The notes under the pieces: model-generated
Told to the model about the DNA's origin: nothing
What the model saw: the letters and a program-made list of their open reading frames with translations, nothing else
The model's database searches: none
Position numbers and translations under genes: made by a program
In this document: positions 42,094 to 50,784 of the stretch, one piece after another
Numbering within the stretch: position 1 is the stretch's first letter
How the letters are laid out: each line of letters opens with the position of its first letter
IMG/VR virus record: IMGVR_UViG_3300037487_000323
Location: 1 to 64,000 of that record
DNA length: 64,000 bases
From: a virus
Strand: one strand, 5' to 3'

Positions 42094-43715
42094 GCTGGAA
42101 GGTTTTTAGTAGCTTTAGAATCTACCGCAATCTTACCTTTACCTGTGGTTTTACTTCTACGTGCTTGAACCCTATCTACCATTACTTGCAGTGCTTTCGC
42201 CCCTGCTTCAGTAGAGCCATTACCTAACTCAGAAACAATACGGCTAGGGATAACAAATTCCCCATCCGCTAGTCTTGCGGGTTGCTTACCACTATCGCCT
42301 ATCTGAGCTGGAATATCATCAGATACACCGTCACCCGGCCCTCTAGTTAAACCTGCAATACCCCCATGTGAATAGCCACCCAAGTTATCTTGCATGATCC
42401 CGCCATTAGCCGCTGCTTGTACAGGTTGAGCAGGTGCACTTACAGCTTGAGCAGGGCTTTGTGGCATTTGACCTTGTGGCATTTGTGAGGCTAACTGTTG
42501 AGCTTGTTGAGCATAATACTCTTGAACTTTTTGTGAAGCTAACGCTCTAACTTGATCCGCAAACGAAGCTTGCCCACCTACATTAATAGCACCGCCATCG
42601 GCATAAAACTTGGGTTGTTGCATTTGCGGTTGTTGCATTTGCGGCTGTGGCATGGGTGTAGGAGGAACAATACCTTGCTGCACTTGTGGCTGTTGGGCTT
42701 GCTGCACTTGAGCTTGTTGCTGGTCATAAGTTTGTTGCCCAATTTGAGCAGCCTGTACCCCCATACTAGCAAAAGGGTTCATCTTAACATCTTGTGCTGG
42801 AACCGCTTGTTGTGAGACTATATCTCCACCTTCAGCATAGTATCTTGTAGGCGCAGGATAGTATCTTGTAGGCGCAGGGTGATAAGGCTTATAGTCTTTG
42901 GACATTGTTGCCCCCCGACGCATCTTGAATTTGGGCTTTTCCTCGGGTTCAATGTAATCACCAGCGTCCGCACCTTCTATAAGACCGCCAATTAGACCTG
43001 AAGCTGCTCGCATTGGCTCGGCCTTAACCGCACTCATACCGCCTTTAAAAGCATCACTAGCTAAGTCCAGTCTGTCAGACATTGCGACAGGGGCGGCTGG
43101 AGGTGCAACATTTGCTACAGTACCTGTACCCGGTGCCATAGGGCTATACTTTATTTCTGGGGGTGTAAATTCTATATTATTTCCAATAGGAATATCTGGA
43201 GACAGTTTAGTTGTTGTTGCCGATGCACTATCAATTTTAGGATTAGTAGTTCCCTCTGTAGAAACTGCAACATCAGCTTTACCCATACCACCTAGACCTC
43301 CAGCAACAGCACCTATACCACCACCCATTAAAGCAGCTTCACCAGCGTCCCGACCTGTGGCACCAGCACCAGCAGCAGAACCAGCAGCGCCAGCTACCCC
43401 CCCGGTAACTATACCACTACCAACAGGCCCAAGGCCTGCGGTTGCGCCACTTAAACCGGGAGCAATACCTCCAGAAACAGCGCCAGAAACAGCGCCAGAT
43501 AATGCACCTTCACCAGCATCACCGCCCGTTATACCTGCGCCCGCAGCACCTATTCCCGCGCCTAACGCAGCGCCAGTGGCGGCACCAGCAGCAACGCCCC
43601 CGACAGCCGCGCCAACACTCCCAGCCGCAATAGCCCCTGTGACACCTGTTGTAATCGCCCCTGCCGATATTGCAGACACCGCTGCTGTTGATGCTGCTGC
43701 TACGATAAAACTCAT
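42090..43715 (-). CDS. Gly/Ala-zipper internal virion protein
   Basis: This encodes 541 residues. The first 150 are nearly all Gly, Ala, Val and Ser (repeats GAAxGAGIGAAGAGIT), a pattern suited to membrane-spanning or pore-forming helices on ejection. Residues about 330-385 are Gln/Pro-rich. The C-terminus GGIAGLTRGPGDGVSDDIPA, then LADGEFVIPSRIVSELGNGS, is a widely conserved phage virion domain. It is probably ejected with its neighbours and helps form the channel through the envelope. Confidence 0.75.
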   Translation of the reverse strand: MSFIVAAASTAAVSAISAGAITTGVTGAIAAGSVGAAVGGVAAGAATGAALGAGIGAAGAGITGGDAGEGALSGAVSGAVSGGIAPGLSGATAGLGPVGSGIVTGGVAGAAGSAAGAGATGRDAGEAALMGGGIGAVAGGLGGMGKADVAVSTEGTTNPKIDSASATTTKLSPDIPIGNNIEFTPPEIKYSPMAPGTGTVANVAPPAAPVAMSDRLDLASDAFKGGMSAVKAEPMRAASGLIGGLIEGADAGDYIEPEEKPKFKMRRGATMSKDYKPYHPAPTRYYPAPTRYYAEGGDIVSQQAVPAQDVKMNPFASMGVQAAQIGQQTYDQQQAQVQQAQQPQVQQGIVPPTPMPQPQMQQPQMQQPKFYADGGAINVGGQASFADQVRALASQKVQEYYAQQAQQLASQMPQGQMPQSPAQAVSAPAQPVQAAANGGIMQDNLGGYSHGGIAGLTRGPGDGVSDDIPAQIGDSGKQPARLADGEFVIPSRIVSELGNGSTEAGAKALQVMVDRVQARRSKTTGKGKIAVDSKATKNLPA

Positions 43716-44134
43716 AATATTTCTCCTAACAGCAGTTGCTGTTCATATTCTTCAAAGGTTGCAGAGACTAGCTCATCTTCTATGGCTTCAATCTCTGTAT
43801 TGTCTGTTCTGTGTACGGTAATAAACACTACGTCTGTTTCTGCATAACCAAGGCGTTTAACGCCCGGTTGGTCTACCATTATGTGACCTTCAGATATAAC
43901 GTAAGATTCAGTGCCGTTAGTAATTCGGATAGTGCCTTTGGCTATGATAGCGATACTTTCAAAGTTGTGTATCTTCCCTGTTAATAGAGTACCTGCAGGT
44001 ATAAACATGCTACGCGCGTAAACACCGTTAATATGATAATGCTGAACAGGGCACTCGACTTGCACCTCTTTAATAATCAGGTCTTCTATGCGCAGTATCT
44101 CAGGCATACACCCTATGGATGCTAAGTTACTCAT
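43712..44134 (-). CDS. Cupin-like phage protein, unknown function
   Basis: This encodes 140 residues. The core reads HYHINGVYARSMFIPAGTLL, KIHNFESIAIIAKGTIRITN and DQPGVKRLGYAETDVVFITVHR, a cupin double-strand pattern. Only a partial metal set (His) is visible, so it may be structural. It is coupled by ATGA to the SET-domain gene upstream and the Gly/Ala-zipper gene downstream. Confidence 0.7.
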   Translation of the reverse strand: MSNLASIGCMPEILRIEDLIIKEVQVECPVQHYHINGVYARSMFIPAGTLLTGKIHNFESIAIIAKGTIRITNGTESYVISEGHIMVDQPGVKRLGYAETDVVFITVHRTDNTEIEAIEDELVSATFEEYEQQLLLGEIL

Positions 44135-44526
44135 CTTTTAGTGCCATTAACTTCACCTGCTTGACGATAATTAATTGTAACTTCTTCACCAGAGGTGATA
44201 TTGTGTAACGCTTCCATACGTAAGTCCCCAATCTTATCAAGGACAAATAATGCATTGGGTGTAGGGGAGTGGTTAGTGTATCGACCGGCTAAGACCCTAT
44301 CTCCGTCTATCCTTACCATCGCTAAGTAGCCACCAGCTTCAACATCTTGTATAGCAAACATCCCTTTACCTTCAATAGCAGACTCTTTAAGTTCTACTTT
44401 ACACATATTATCTTCGTTATCTAGTGTCCTCAAAGCAAGGAGAGTATCTACAAATTCTTGGGTAAAATTATATTCATCTAGAAAGTCAACATAGTCTGCG
44501 CGTATTGATTTTATTGAGTATATCAC
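44131..44526 (-). CDS. SET-domain protein (putative methyltransferase)
   Basis: This encodes 131 residues. The SET signature is complete: KESAIEGKGMFAIQDVEAGG (GxG at 53-55), RYTNHSPTPNA (NHSxxPN, 85-91) and GEEVTINYR (113-121). SET domains transfer methyl from SAM to lysine or rarely other side chains. It has no pre- or post-SET cysteines, so it is a minimal domain after a 40-residue helical N-terminus. The substrate could be a virion protein made from the same operon, but that is unproven. Confidence 0.85.
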   Translation of the reverse strand: MIYSIKSIRADYVDFLDEYNFTQEFVDTLLALRTLDNEDNMCKVELKESAIEGKGMFAIQDVEAGGYLAMVRIDGDRVLAGRYTNHSPTPNALFVLDKIGDLRMEALHNITSGEEVTINYRQAGEVNGTKR

Positions 44527-45176
44527 GAGGGTAGGGCAGAGACAAACGTAACTGTTATAATGACAGCGGGTGCGCGCGGATGAATAGGTGCAACTACTGA
44601 CGCAGGTACTGTGGATAGAGAAACGGCGGCATCATCAGATAGCCATATAAGTTCAATATAGTCCCCAGCCTCTACATGTAAAAGATAGTTGATAGCCAAA
44701 ATAGTTTCAGAATTAACCGATCCCCGCTTAACTGGCAACTGAGCGGCAGAGTTAGAATCAGGCACGTCCACCCCATTCTGTCTTATCCACACTTCTAGGG
44801 GATGAATCTGAGCTGCGCTATTAGTAACTTGAACACTAAACTGATAGTTATACACCCCTGCATTTGTTATATAAACCCTAGAGGTTGGTGTACCGATATA
44901 CACTTCGCTTGAGTTAGTATTTACACCGTTAAGTAGTACCGTTGTTGGTACATTGGGCACTGCCGCTACGGTAGATGTATCTATAAAAGAACCATAAGGC
45001 GCACTAAAACTAGTAAGCCCTACCACCCCAACTAACGCTGAAGTAAAGTTATCTAGCTGATTAAAGTACAGCCGTAAGATATTGTTTAAGTAATCTTGGT
45101 AGCCCTTACCATAACCTGCTGGGGCAATAGTAAGGTTGGGTGCTTTAGGCGGTAGCAGCTTATTTATGTTAGCCAT
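44523..45176 (-). CDS. Tail protein with C1q/TNF-like C-terminal domain (fibre-like)
   Basis: This encodes 217 residues. The N-terminal 55 residues (NKLLPPKAPNLTIAPAGYGK, then YFNQLDNFTSALV) are an attachment segment I recognise in aquatic-phage tail proteins. The rest (about 60-215) is a beta sandwich with YNYQFSVQVTNSAAQ and VEAGDYIELIWLSDDA, similar to trimeric C1q/TNF modules at fibre tips. It is likely a short tail fibre or receptor-interacting protein. Confidence 0.65.
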   Translation of the reverse strand: MANINKLLPPKAPNLTIAPAGYGKGYQDYLNNILRLYFNQLDNFTSALVGVVGLTSFSAPYGSFIDTSTVAAVPNVPTTVLLNGVNTNSSEVYIGTPTSRVYITNAGVYNYQFSVQVTNSAAQIHPLEVWIRQNGVDVPDSNSAAQLPVKRGSVNSETILAINYLLHVEAGDYIELIWLSDDAAVSLSTVPASVVAPIHPRAPAVIITVTFVSALPS

Positions 45177-45178
45177 AT

Positions 45179-47095
45179 CTAGCGTTTTCCGTCAGATTTG
45201 AGGTCAATTCTAGGTTTACCTAACTGCCAAGCAACACCCAATGCATCAGACTCTATTCTAAAGCTCATCTGTCTACCACGTAGTCTAGTGTAAACCTGCC
45301 CTGTAAATGTCTGGACAATATACACACTTGAGTTGGGTGGGTAAGGTAGAGCATAGTTATCAGCACTAGTTACTATTGGAGCATCTGCACTACCATAGGG
45401 CGCACCTGCGTTTTCTCTAGGCACAACAGTCATAGTTACGTATGGGTTATTGACATCAGAGCCATTAAAGTTTATATCAGGCAATATGCGCCACACAAAA
45501 CCAAAGTTCTGCCCGTCTTCAATATCAAAGTCAGATGATTGCACGTAAGCTGCAATAGGTACGGGGGTTAAACCAGACACATCATCTACAGATGCCTCAT
45601 GATATAACAACCTATGATCGTAATTAGCAGCAATAGGGTATTGACGTATACCTGAGTCTAACCACGCAGTTCTGCTCATATTGCCCGAATACCAGACTTG
45701 ATCTAAGTAGTTAAAGATAACATAGCGGTCAATTACAGACGTATCTTCAGAGCAGTAAAACCACCATATTTCATTGTACCCACTGTTAGAACCTGAGAAT
45801 ACTTGAAAGGATTGGTCGACATTTAAATCTTCAAACACGTACTGCCATAAGGTGCAGGGTAACGTGTGCACACTACCGTCATAGTAGTAAAACTTATCTA
45901 TACCCATCCAGTAAGTAGCATTGTTTACTGTAGTAACCGCATTAGGCGAAATTATGGATATGTTATCCATTAACACCTGAAAACTAAATACGTAGGGTGG
46001 GCCTAAATACTGCATGGAGTATAGAGCTGCATCAGTCCATATTAAATTTTCTTGCCGTGTTACTTGGGAGGCCACAATGTAAGAGCCGTGTGTAAGCCTA
46101 AACTCACCTGACTGATTTGTTATAGAGGGTACCCATTGATACTGATTATTTTGATCTGACCAACGCACAAGCATAGGGTCAAATGTACTGGCAGGTGTTC
46201 CAGAAATATAAGGGTTAGCACCAAAAGCAATTACAAACCTTTGTATAGAAGATGCCATAATTTGATTGGTTGTCGTAGGCACATACGTTCCGTCATACCC
46301 AGCAGCTGTTGCTAAAGAAGCAAGGGTTTGTGCCCTAGTAGTTACACCACCAGAATCAGGCCAGTAATAAATACCTCCACCACGAGGCGCTATTATAAGG
46401 TCTTGCCCGTAGTTGTCATTACTCCATAGGCGTAACTGTGTTCCAACAGTATTAATAACACCTGTTCCCCAGCCTCCACGACCCCAGCCTCCAGCACCCC
46501 AACCTACGCCAGAACTGTAAACATCAAGCCCTGTGGTAATTTGAAACGCTGCGGATATTGCAACGCCACCCCCAGCAGCCACTGTTGATGTTGCTAGGGT
46601 AGGGACGGTTATTGTAAATGTATTGGCTGTTAAATATGTTATTTGATATTCGGCATTTAAAGTAGGGGCAGTAATACCACCAACAGCCACAGCACCTGAG
46701 AAGGTGACAAAGTCATTTTGTATTGCACCATGCGCAACGATAGTTACCGTGACTACATTTGAGTTTATTAAAGTTGCAAAGCAGTTATTAGTGGCGGGGG
46801 CTACGAGTGTGGTTCTGATAGGGGTAATGTCATAATAAAGGCCACCCTTTTCAATATAGTATTTTAACTCAGTGCCTAAACTTACATAGTTAGTCCCGTC
46901 TAAATCTATCCAGTTCCACATGGCTCTAACTAAACCTAAGAAAGTACTGTTAGATAACCGCACCCAACCCCCTATCTTTTCAGGGTTTCCTGATCGAAAG
47001 CGTATCTTATCCCCATCGTAATACCCGCCTTCATTACCATAATTGGTACTTTCGCGGTTAATCCCCGGTGTTAGTATTAACTTCTTTAAAGCCAT
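45179..47095 (-). CDS. Tail nozzle/hub-like structural protein
   Basis: This encodes 638 residues from ATG 47095 (MALKKLILTPGINRESTNY), rather than the longer frame from 47197, whose extra part overlaps the zinc-ribbon gene. The start plus EGGYYDGDKIRFRSGNPEKI and GGLYYDITPIR match a widespread podovirus tail family; I would place it as the P22 gp10 / T7 gp12-like nozzle. It is beta-rich, with many aromatic residues. It binds the adaptor and carries the fibres. Confidence 0.75.
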   Translation of the reverse strand: MALKKLILTPGINRESTNYGNEGGYYDGDKIRFRSGNPEKIGGWVRLSNSTFLGLVRAMWNWIDLDGTNYVSLGTELKYYIEKGGLYYDITPIRTTLVAPATNNCFATLINSNVVTVTIVAHGAIQNDFVTFSGAVAVGGITAPTLNAEYQITYLTANTFTITVPTLATSTVAAGGGVAISAAFQITTGLDVYSSGVGWGAGGWGRGGWGTGVINTVGTQLRLWSNDNYGQDLIIAPRGGGIYYWPDSGGVTTRAQTLASLATAAGYDGTYVPTTTNQIMASSIQRFVIAFGANPYISGTPASTFDPMLVRWSDQNNQYQWVPSITNQSGEFRLTHGSYIVASQVTRQENLIWTDAALYSMQYLGPPYVFSFQVLMDNISIISPNAVTTVNNATYWMGIDKFYYYDGSVHTLPCTLWQYVFEDLNVDQSFQVFSGSNSGYNEIWWFYCSEDTSVIDRYVIFNYLDQVWYSGNMSRTAWLDSGIRQYPIAANYDHRLLYHEASVDDVSGLTPVPIAAYVQSSDFDIEDGQNFGFVWRILPDINFNGSDVNNPYVTMTVVPRENAGAPYGSADAPIVTSADNYALPYPPNSSVYIVQTFTGQVYTRLRGRQMSFRIESDALGVAWQLGKPRIDLKSDGKR

Positions 47096-47106
47096 ACAAT
47101 GTACTC

Positions 47107-47286
47107 CTACCCTAAGTCGCCAGTCAATGTGAATGGGTTGGCATATATTGTTACATTCTGTGTAGGCGCAAGCATAGGTGCTCCACATGACCCACACACA
47201 TCAGAGCTAACATCTTCATCTGACAAACTAACATCACATATACTGCAGAACAACTCAATTAAGTGTGTATTATCTATTGCGCTCAT
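47107..47286 (-). CDS. 59-residue zinc-ribbon protein
   Basis: ATG 47286 overlaps the stop of the collar-fibre gene (ATGA); the stop TAG is at 47109-47107. The product begins MSAIDNTHLIELFCSICDVS and has two CxxC knuckles (C14/C17 and C31/C34, the latter CGSCGAPM). It is a zinc ribbon of unknown role, possibly a small virion or assembly factor given its place between tail genes. Confidence 0.65.
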   Translation of the reverse strand: MSAIDNTHLIELFCSICDVSLSDEDVSSDVCGSCGAPMLAPTQNVTIYANPFTLTGDLG

Positions 47287-48275
47287 GATTTTTGAATGTA
47301 GGCTAATGCAAAGTAAGGGGGTAGGTTAGCGCCTGTACCAGAAGAACCTGCAGAGTTAACCGTAATACCTGTTGTAACTGATCCTGTTGTAGCGGACGTT
47401 TGTGTTGCTAAGGCAGTGTCTCCACCAGCCGTTACCGTTGTTGTGGTCGATGCCGTGTTATAAGAATGAACATGCCCTCCATCAACAAGCGTATGGGTGT
47501 GATCTACAACAATAGCGTTGGCTGTCCCACCTATAGCCTCAAAAGCATACGTACTACCAGCACCTATAACAAAACGGTCTTGTAAATTTGGTGTCCCGTT
47601 AAGCCCATTGCATAAGAGCCACCCTGCGGGAATAGTAGCAATAGAACCGGACCACATGATAATGCCGCCTGATGGAAAAAACGTGCCTATGATAAAACCA
47701 GAAGCCCCATTAACAGTTAAAACACCTGCGTTACTAACACTAACATCGCCAGTTCCACCTGAAAGAGTAATGCCTGACCCACCCGCAATAGTCCTAACAC
47801 CTGCGTTAGTGACGGTAGCGACAGTACCAACTGTGTTTACAGAGATACCTGAACCAGCAGCTACGCTTATTTCATTAAGCACTACAGTAAAGTTAGTTCC
47901 GTCACAGTATACAATTTGGTTAGTACCAAAGGCTACACTTGCAGAAGTACCTGAAGCAGCTCTGATATTAATAGCGTAGCCCCCGATAGTATTATTCTCT
48001 ACGATATATATTTTTTTAACTAGGGGGGCGATAATGTCTCTAATAGCCCCATTGGTGCCAGTAACAACTAAAACAGCTTGTCTGGCCTCATCTGTTGCGC
48101 CATTAAGATTAGTTAGTGTGTAGTTAGCATTGGTCATAACTATTGAAACAGTACCAACAATAGACTGTTCTAACAGCGTACCTAAGTTTGAGTTAGTCGT
48201 TGTGTTCCATGATCCGATCTGTTCACCAGCGCCTATAAGTTCTAAGCGTAGTGAGGGGGAAAAAGTACTAGGCAT
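47283..48275 (-). CDS. Tail fibre protein with phage tail-collar domain
   Basis: This encodes 330 residues. The N-terminus (FSPSLRLELIGAGEQIGSWN) is a known attachment motif of aquatic-phage fibres. The middle is Gly/Thr/Val-rich. About 205-245 is the collar domain: GGIIMWSGSIATIPAGWLLC then NGTPNLQDRFVIGAG. The C-terminus has His-rich HTHTLVDGGHVHSY and LPPYFALAYI, seen in T4 gp12-like short fibres where His bind metal. It probably binds a surface receptor. Confidence 0.8.
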   Translation of the reverse strand: MPSTFSPSLRLELIGAGEQIGSWNTTTNSNLGTLLEQSIVGTVSIVMTNANYTLTNLNGATDEARQAVLVVTGTNGAIRDIIAPLVKKIYIVENNTIGGYAINIRAASGTSASVAFGTNQIVYCDGTNFTVVLNEISVAAGSGISVNTVGTVATVTNAGVRTIAGGSGITLSGGTGDVSVSNAGVLTVNGASGFIIGTFFPSGGIIMWSGSIATIPAGWLLCNGLNGTPNLQDRFVIGAGSTYAFEAIGGTANAIVVDHTHTLVDGGHVHSYNTASTTTTVTAGGDTALATQTSATTGSVTTGITVNSAGSSGTGANLPPYFALAYIQKS

Positions 48276-48294
48276 AAGAGTCCTTGTTTAAAGT

Positions 48295-48738
48295 TTATAC
48301 GTACCAGTTAGGGAGTTGCGCTACATCAACATCAACCCATGTGTTTGGTGTTAGTACGCTGTGTGTTGATTGGGTAATGCTAGAGAGGGGTATTCCAGAA
48401 AAAGATGCCCCACCAAACATGGGGCCTTCGTCAACTACAAAAACGCCTGAAGTAGTTGTGATAATATCAATCCAAGCATTAACCTGAGTGGTATTACCGT
48501 TAACAATACCCAAATAAAGCGTTGCAGATAGCCCTGTTGGAGAAAAACTTGCGCCTGCATTTACTGTTTCGCTACCCAAGTAAGTTTGAGCGCCCGTACC
48601 TACAACTGGAGCATCTACATCACCAATTACAGATACCGACCCAAGATACCCTGTTGCGGAGATGCCACTAACACCAACAAGCGTAACGCCTGTGATTGAC
48701 GCTAGTGGAAATTCTGAGAACGGATCAAAACCAAGCAT
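48295..48738 (-). CDS. Virion-associated beta-repeat protein, unknown function
   Basis: This encodes 147 residues starting MLGFDPFSEFPLASI. Two degenerate repeats with GVSGISATGYLGSVSVIGDV and TGLSATLYLGIVNG suggest a beta structure, and the C-terminus ends LPNWYV. Such proteins accompany tail fibre genes in aquatic phages. It lies between the fibre and the endolysin. No catalytic motif. Confidence 0.6.
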   Translation of the reverse strand: MLGFDPFSEFPLASITGVTLVGVSGISATGYLGSVSVIGDVDAPVVGTGAQTYLGSETVNAGASFSPTGLSATLYLGIVNGNTTQVNAWIDIITTTSGVFVVDEGPMFGGASFSGIPLSSITQSTHSVLTPNTWVDVDVAQLPNWYV

Positions 48739-48750
48739 GTGTGTGCCCTT

Positions 48751-49197
48751 TTAACTTAGGTATAGTTTTTGTTCGGCCTTGCGTCTACGTGATAATCCTG
48801 CAGAGACAGTACCCATAGCTTTGTTCCATCTTAAGAATTGTGCGCTAGTTTCTTCATTGGGCGCGCCCTTATTTATTTCTTTAACCAAGGTAGATGATGC
48901 AAAGTTTCCTTGACCTATGTTATAACACAAACAGACGCAAGCATCAAATTGATTCTGTGTCAAGGGAACATTAATTGCTTTATCCACAGTCTGTTCGTAT
49001 TTATGCAGGGTATCATGGAATAGTTCTAAGGCTGTTGCTTCAGATATGGACACATCACACAGCTTTACTTTCCTACCATCAGCATATAATGTAGAGCCAA
49101 ACCCTATGGTTGGGACCCCCGCACTGCAAAGATAAGGGGCTTTTCTAAACCCTTCAAACTCTTTAATTAACGCAATACCCGCATCACCTATTTTCAT
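48751..49197 (-). CDS. Endolysin, GH24 lysozyme (muramidase)
   Basis: This encodes 148 residues. It cuts the MurNAc-GlcNAc bond of peptidoglycan. FEGFRKAPYLCSAGVPTIGF gives a catalytic triad Glu15-Cys24-Thr30, aligned with Glu11-Asp20-Thr26 of T4 lysozyme; Cys in the middle position is known from P1 Lyz. No signal or SAR segment is present, so release needs a holin, and a candidate lies at 49631-49798. It overlaps Rz by ATGA. Confidence 0.93.
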   Translation of the reverse strand: MKIGDAGIALIKEFEGFRKAPYLCSAGVPTIGFGSTLYADGRKVKLCDVSISEATALELFHDTLHKYEQTVDKAINVPLTQNQFDACVCLCYNIGQGNFASSTLVKEINKGAPNEETSAQFLRWNKAMGTVSAGLSRRRKAEQKLYLS

Positions 49198-49631
49198 TTA
49201 ATCATAGCCTTTATAAATTGGCTGCACAACACAGCATACGCACTTATTTCATCGGCTCTGTAGGCTTCTGACTTGAGAAATTCTGTAAGTTCTGCTGAAA
49301 GCGCCCCATCTGTTTCGGAGGTGTTAATAGTGGCGCTGGTATTGCTATTGGTGCAATTACTACTTTTCCGATGGGTGTCGTACATGCGCTTAGACTTAAA
49401 AGCATTGCGCTGGTCAGTAATAGTTTTAAGAGCTGTAGCATTTGCATCTTCCAGTTGTGTATTAACTTTGTTAGCTTGTTCTGCTAAGTTAGCATATTGT
49501 ATTTCTGCTTCTCTATTTTGAGCAGCTATGCCGTCTGACATACGTTGAATTTTATTATGGCTTATGGCAGTAGCTACGCCAAACCCAGTAGTAAAACCAA
49601 CTAAGAGTAACCCGACCCATATATAAGGCAT
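49194..49631 (-). CDS. Rz: Inner-membrane spanin (Rz-like)
   Basis: This encodes 145 residues from ATG 49631, which overlaps the holin-candidate stop; the longer frame reads through the holin gene. An N-terminal membrane span (about 4-22, IWVGLLLVGFTTGFGVATAI) is followed by a coiled-coil periplasmic part (REAEIQYANLAEQANKVNTQ). Together with the embedded Rz1 it would fuse inner and outer membranes at the last step of lysis. Confidence 0.85.
   Translation of the reverse strand: MPYIWVGLLLVGFTTGFGVATAISHNKIQRMSDGIAAQNREAEIQYANLAEQANKVNTQLEDANATALKTITDQRNAFKSKRMYDTHRKSSNCTNSNTSATINTSETDGALSAELTEFLKSEAYRADEISAYAVLCSQFIKAMIK
49244..49447 (-). CDS. Rz1: Outer-membrane spanin lipoprotein (Rz1-like), embedded in Rz
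   Basis: This encodes 67 residues in a different frame, wholly inside Rz. A lipoprotein signal (MQMLQLLKLLLTSAMLLSLS then ACTT) has lipobox L19-S-A-C22. The mature part is short and Pro-rich (IAPIAIPAPLLTPPKQ), as in lambda Rz1. It would anchor in the outer membrane and pair with Rz. The nested layout is the classic spanin arrangement. Confidence 0.87.
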   Translation of the reverse strand: MQMLQLLKLLLTSAMLLSLSACTTPIGKVVIAPIAIPAPLLTPPKQMGRFQQNLQNFSSQKPTEPMK

Positions 49632-49798
49632 TAGTCTTTCACCATTAAACCTAAGCCACCAGCAACACCGCCAGCAAGCAGTAATAGTTGATCTATAGAT
49701 TTGTCTTGGTAGAGTAAAACAGCACCCACAAGAGCCGTAACTACCCAAATTAAACCACGTTGTGTAGATGCTTGACCCCAGTGGATGCCTAGTTTCAT
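49631..49798 (-). CDS. Candidate holin (two membrane spans, 55 residues)
   Basis: ATG 49798 overlaps the methyltransferase stop (ATGA) and the TAA at 49633-49631 overlaps the Rz ATG (TAATG). Two hydrophobic helices, about 14-30 (RGLIWVVTALVGAVLLY) and 37-52 (QLLLLAGGVAGGLGLM), are joined by a charged loop QDKSID. The size, topology and position directly before Rz/Rz1 and the endolysin suggest a holin. The gene at 62199 is a second candidate. Confidence 0.65.
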   Translation of the reverse strand: MKLGIHWGQASTQRGLIWVVTALVGAVLLYQDKSIDQLLLLAGGVAGGLGLMVKD

Positions 49799-50376
49799 TC
49801 TTTTATAACCTTCATTTTCATCATAGTGTGGACGGCTACGTTATTTGCTTCACGCATTAAACGTCTGAATATAAAGTCTTCATCTTGGGTAATCGTACCA
49901 TCAGCCATCTTGGCTTTCATTCTAGCAACCATCTCTGCATAAAAGGCATCGTATTCAAAGTCATACCATTCCATCTCAAAGTTTACATTATACTTTAAGC
50001 CCATACCTGAGCTAGAGCCGTAAGCTTCGATATGCTCTTTGTTAGTTTTTTGGCAGAACATAAACATACCACCCACAGTGATAGGTCTTTTATGCGTAGG
50101 GTCTGAATAGTAGTTATCATGAAAGTGGTGCGGTACAACAATATCTAAAATAGCACCGTGTTTACATACGCGGTAAATCTCTTGCATCAAAGGAATAAAC
50201 CCTTGACCAATGTGTTCTAAGATATGATGCGCTCTAACTTCACTTACTGAGTTATCTTCAAAAGGAAGTATTGCAGCTTCAATATCTACAAGGTAATCTG
50301 GTTCTACAAGTACATCGTCATCAACATTTACAAAGCCTTCAATTCGCTTATAACCCGATCCGAGATTGACTTTCAT
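49795..50376 (-). CDS. SAM-dependent methyltransferase (class I)
   Basis: This encodes 193 residues. MKVNLGSGYKRIEGFVNVDD supplies the SAM-binding GxG loop and acidic strand end. FEDNSVSEVRAHHILEHIGQ matches the motif IV region of class I methyltransferases common in surface-polysaccharide loci. It overlaps the APS-kinase-like gene by ATGA and precedes the lysis genes. With its neighbours it may add methyl groups to a glycan; the substrate is not visible. Confidence 0.82.
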   Translation of the reverse strand: MKVNLGSGYKRIEGFVNVDDDVLVEPDYLVDIEAAILPFEDNSVSEVRAHHILEHIGQGFIPLMQEIYRVCKHGAILDIVVPHHFHDNYYSDPTHKRPITVGGMFMFCQKTNKEHIEAYGSSSGMGLKYNVNFEMEWYDFEYDAFYAEMVARMKAKMADGTITQDEDFIFRRLMREANNVAVHTMMKMKVIKE

Positions 50377-50783
50377 TTAAGTATTTCCATTATTATGTTT
50401 AGCTCCTCTTGGAGCGTTAGGCCTGTTGGGATAATAATATCCGCATTCTTTGGAGCAACAAATACTCTGTTAGTATCTGCGTATCTGCTTTCTTTTATTC
50501 TATCCACCCAAATGATGAACGCACTACCAAACGCAGCTCTTGTTTCATCAGTCGGGCATATAAAATCTGCAATCACGTTGTGACCAGCAGCAACCACTGT
50601 ATCACATAAATACCCCATGCGGGTCGCTTGCTCTAACCGATCTTCGGCACTAAAGCCTAAATCCTTATTAACGTGCTGCCTTATCGCGTCTGCATTAAAG
50701 TGTACAGCATTGAGCTTACGGGCTAACGCCTTAGCAAGAGTTGTTTTACCAGACCCCGCAAGCCCCATAATAAGGATTTTCAT
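50373..50783 (-). CDS. APS-kinase-like P-loop enzyme (PAPS synthesis candidate)
   Basis: This encodes 136 residues. Walker A is GLAGSGKTT (7-15). HFNADAIRQHVNKDLGFSAE followed by DRLEQATR corresponds to the APS kinase DGDxxR...LGFSxxDR segment, and ADFICPTDETR to its ISPYxxxR. APS kinase phosphorylates adenylylsulfate to PAPS. It is shorter than cellular CysC (about 180-200). Phage relatives are usually annotated as adenylylsulfate kinases but few are tested. A sulfotransferase that would use PAPS is encoded nearby, which supports the call. Confidence 0.75.
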   Translation of the reverse strand: MKILIMGLAGSGKTTLAKALARKLNAVHFNADAIRQHVNKDLGFSAEDRLEQATRMGYLCDTVVAAGHNVIADFICPTDETRAAFGSAFIIWVDRIKESRYADTNRVFVAPKNADIIIPTGLTLQEELNIIMEILK

Positions 50784-50784
50784 A

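Noticed and set aside
43357-43821. Pro/Ala-rich plus-strand ORF
   Set aside because: It is the antisense of the Gly/Ala-zipper protein and has no start signal.
49631-49748. N-terminal extension of Rz (MGSYGSCGCC...)
   Set aside because: This stretch is the holin candidate read in another frame; the ATG at 49631 overlaps the holin stop and starts directly before the membrane span.
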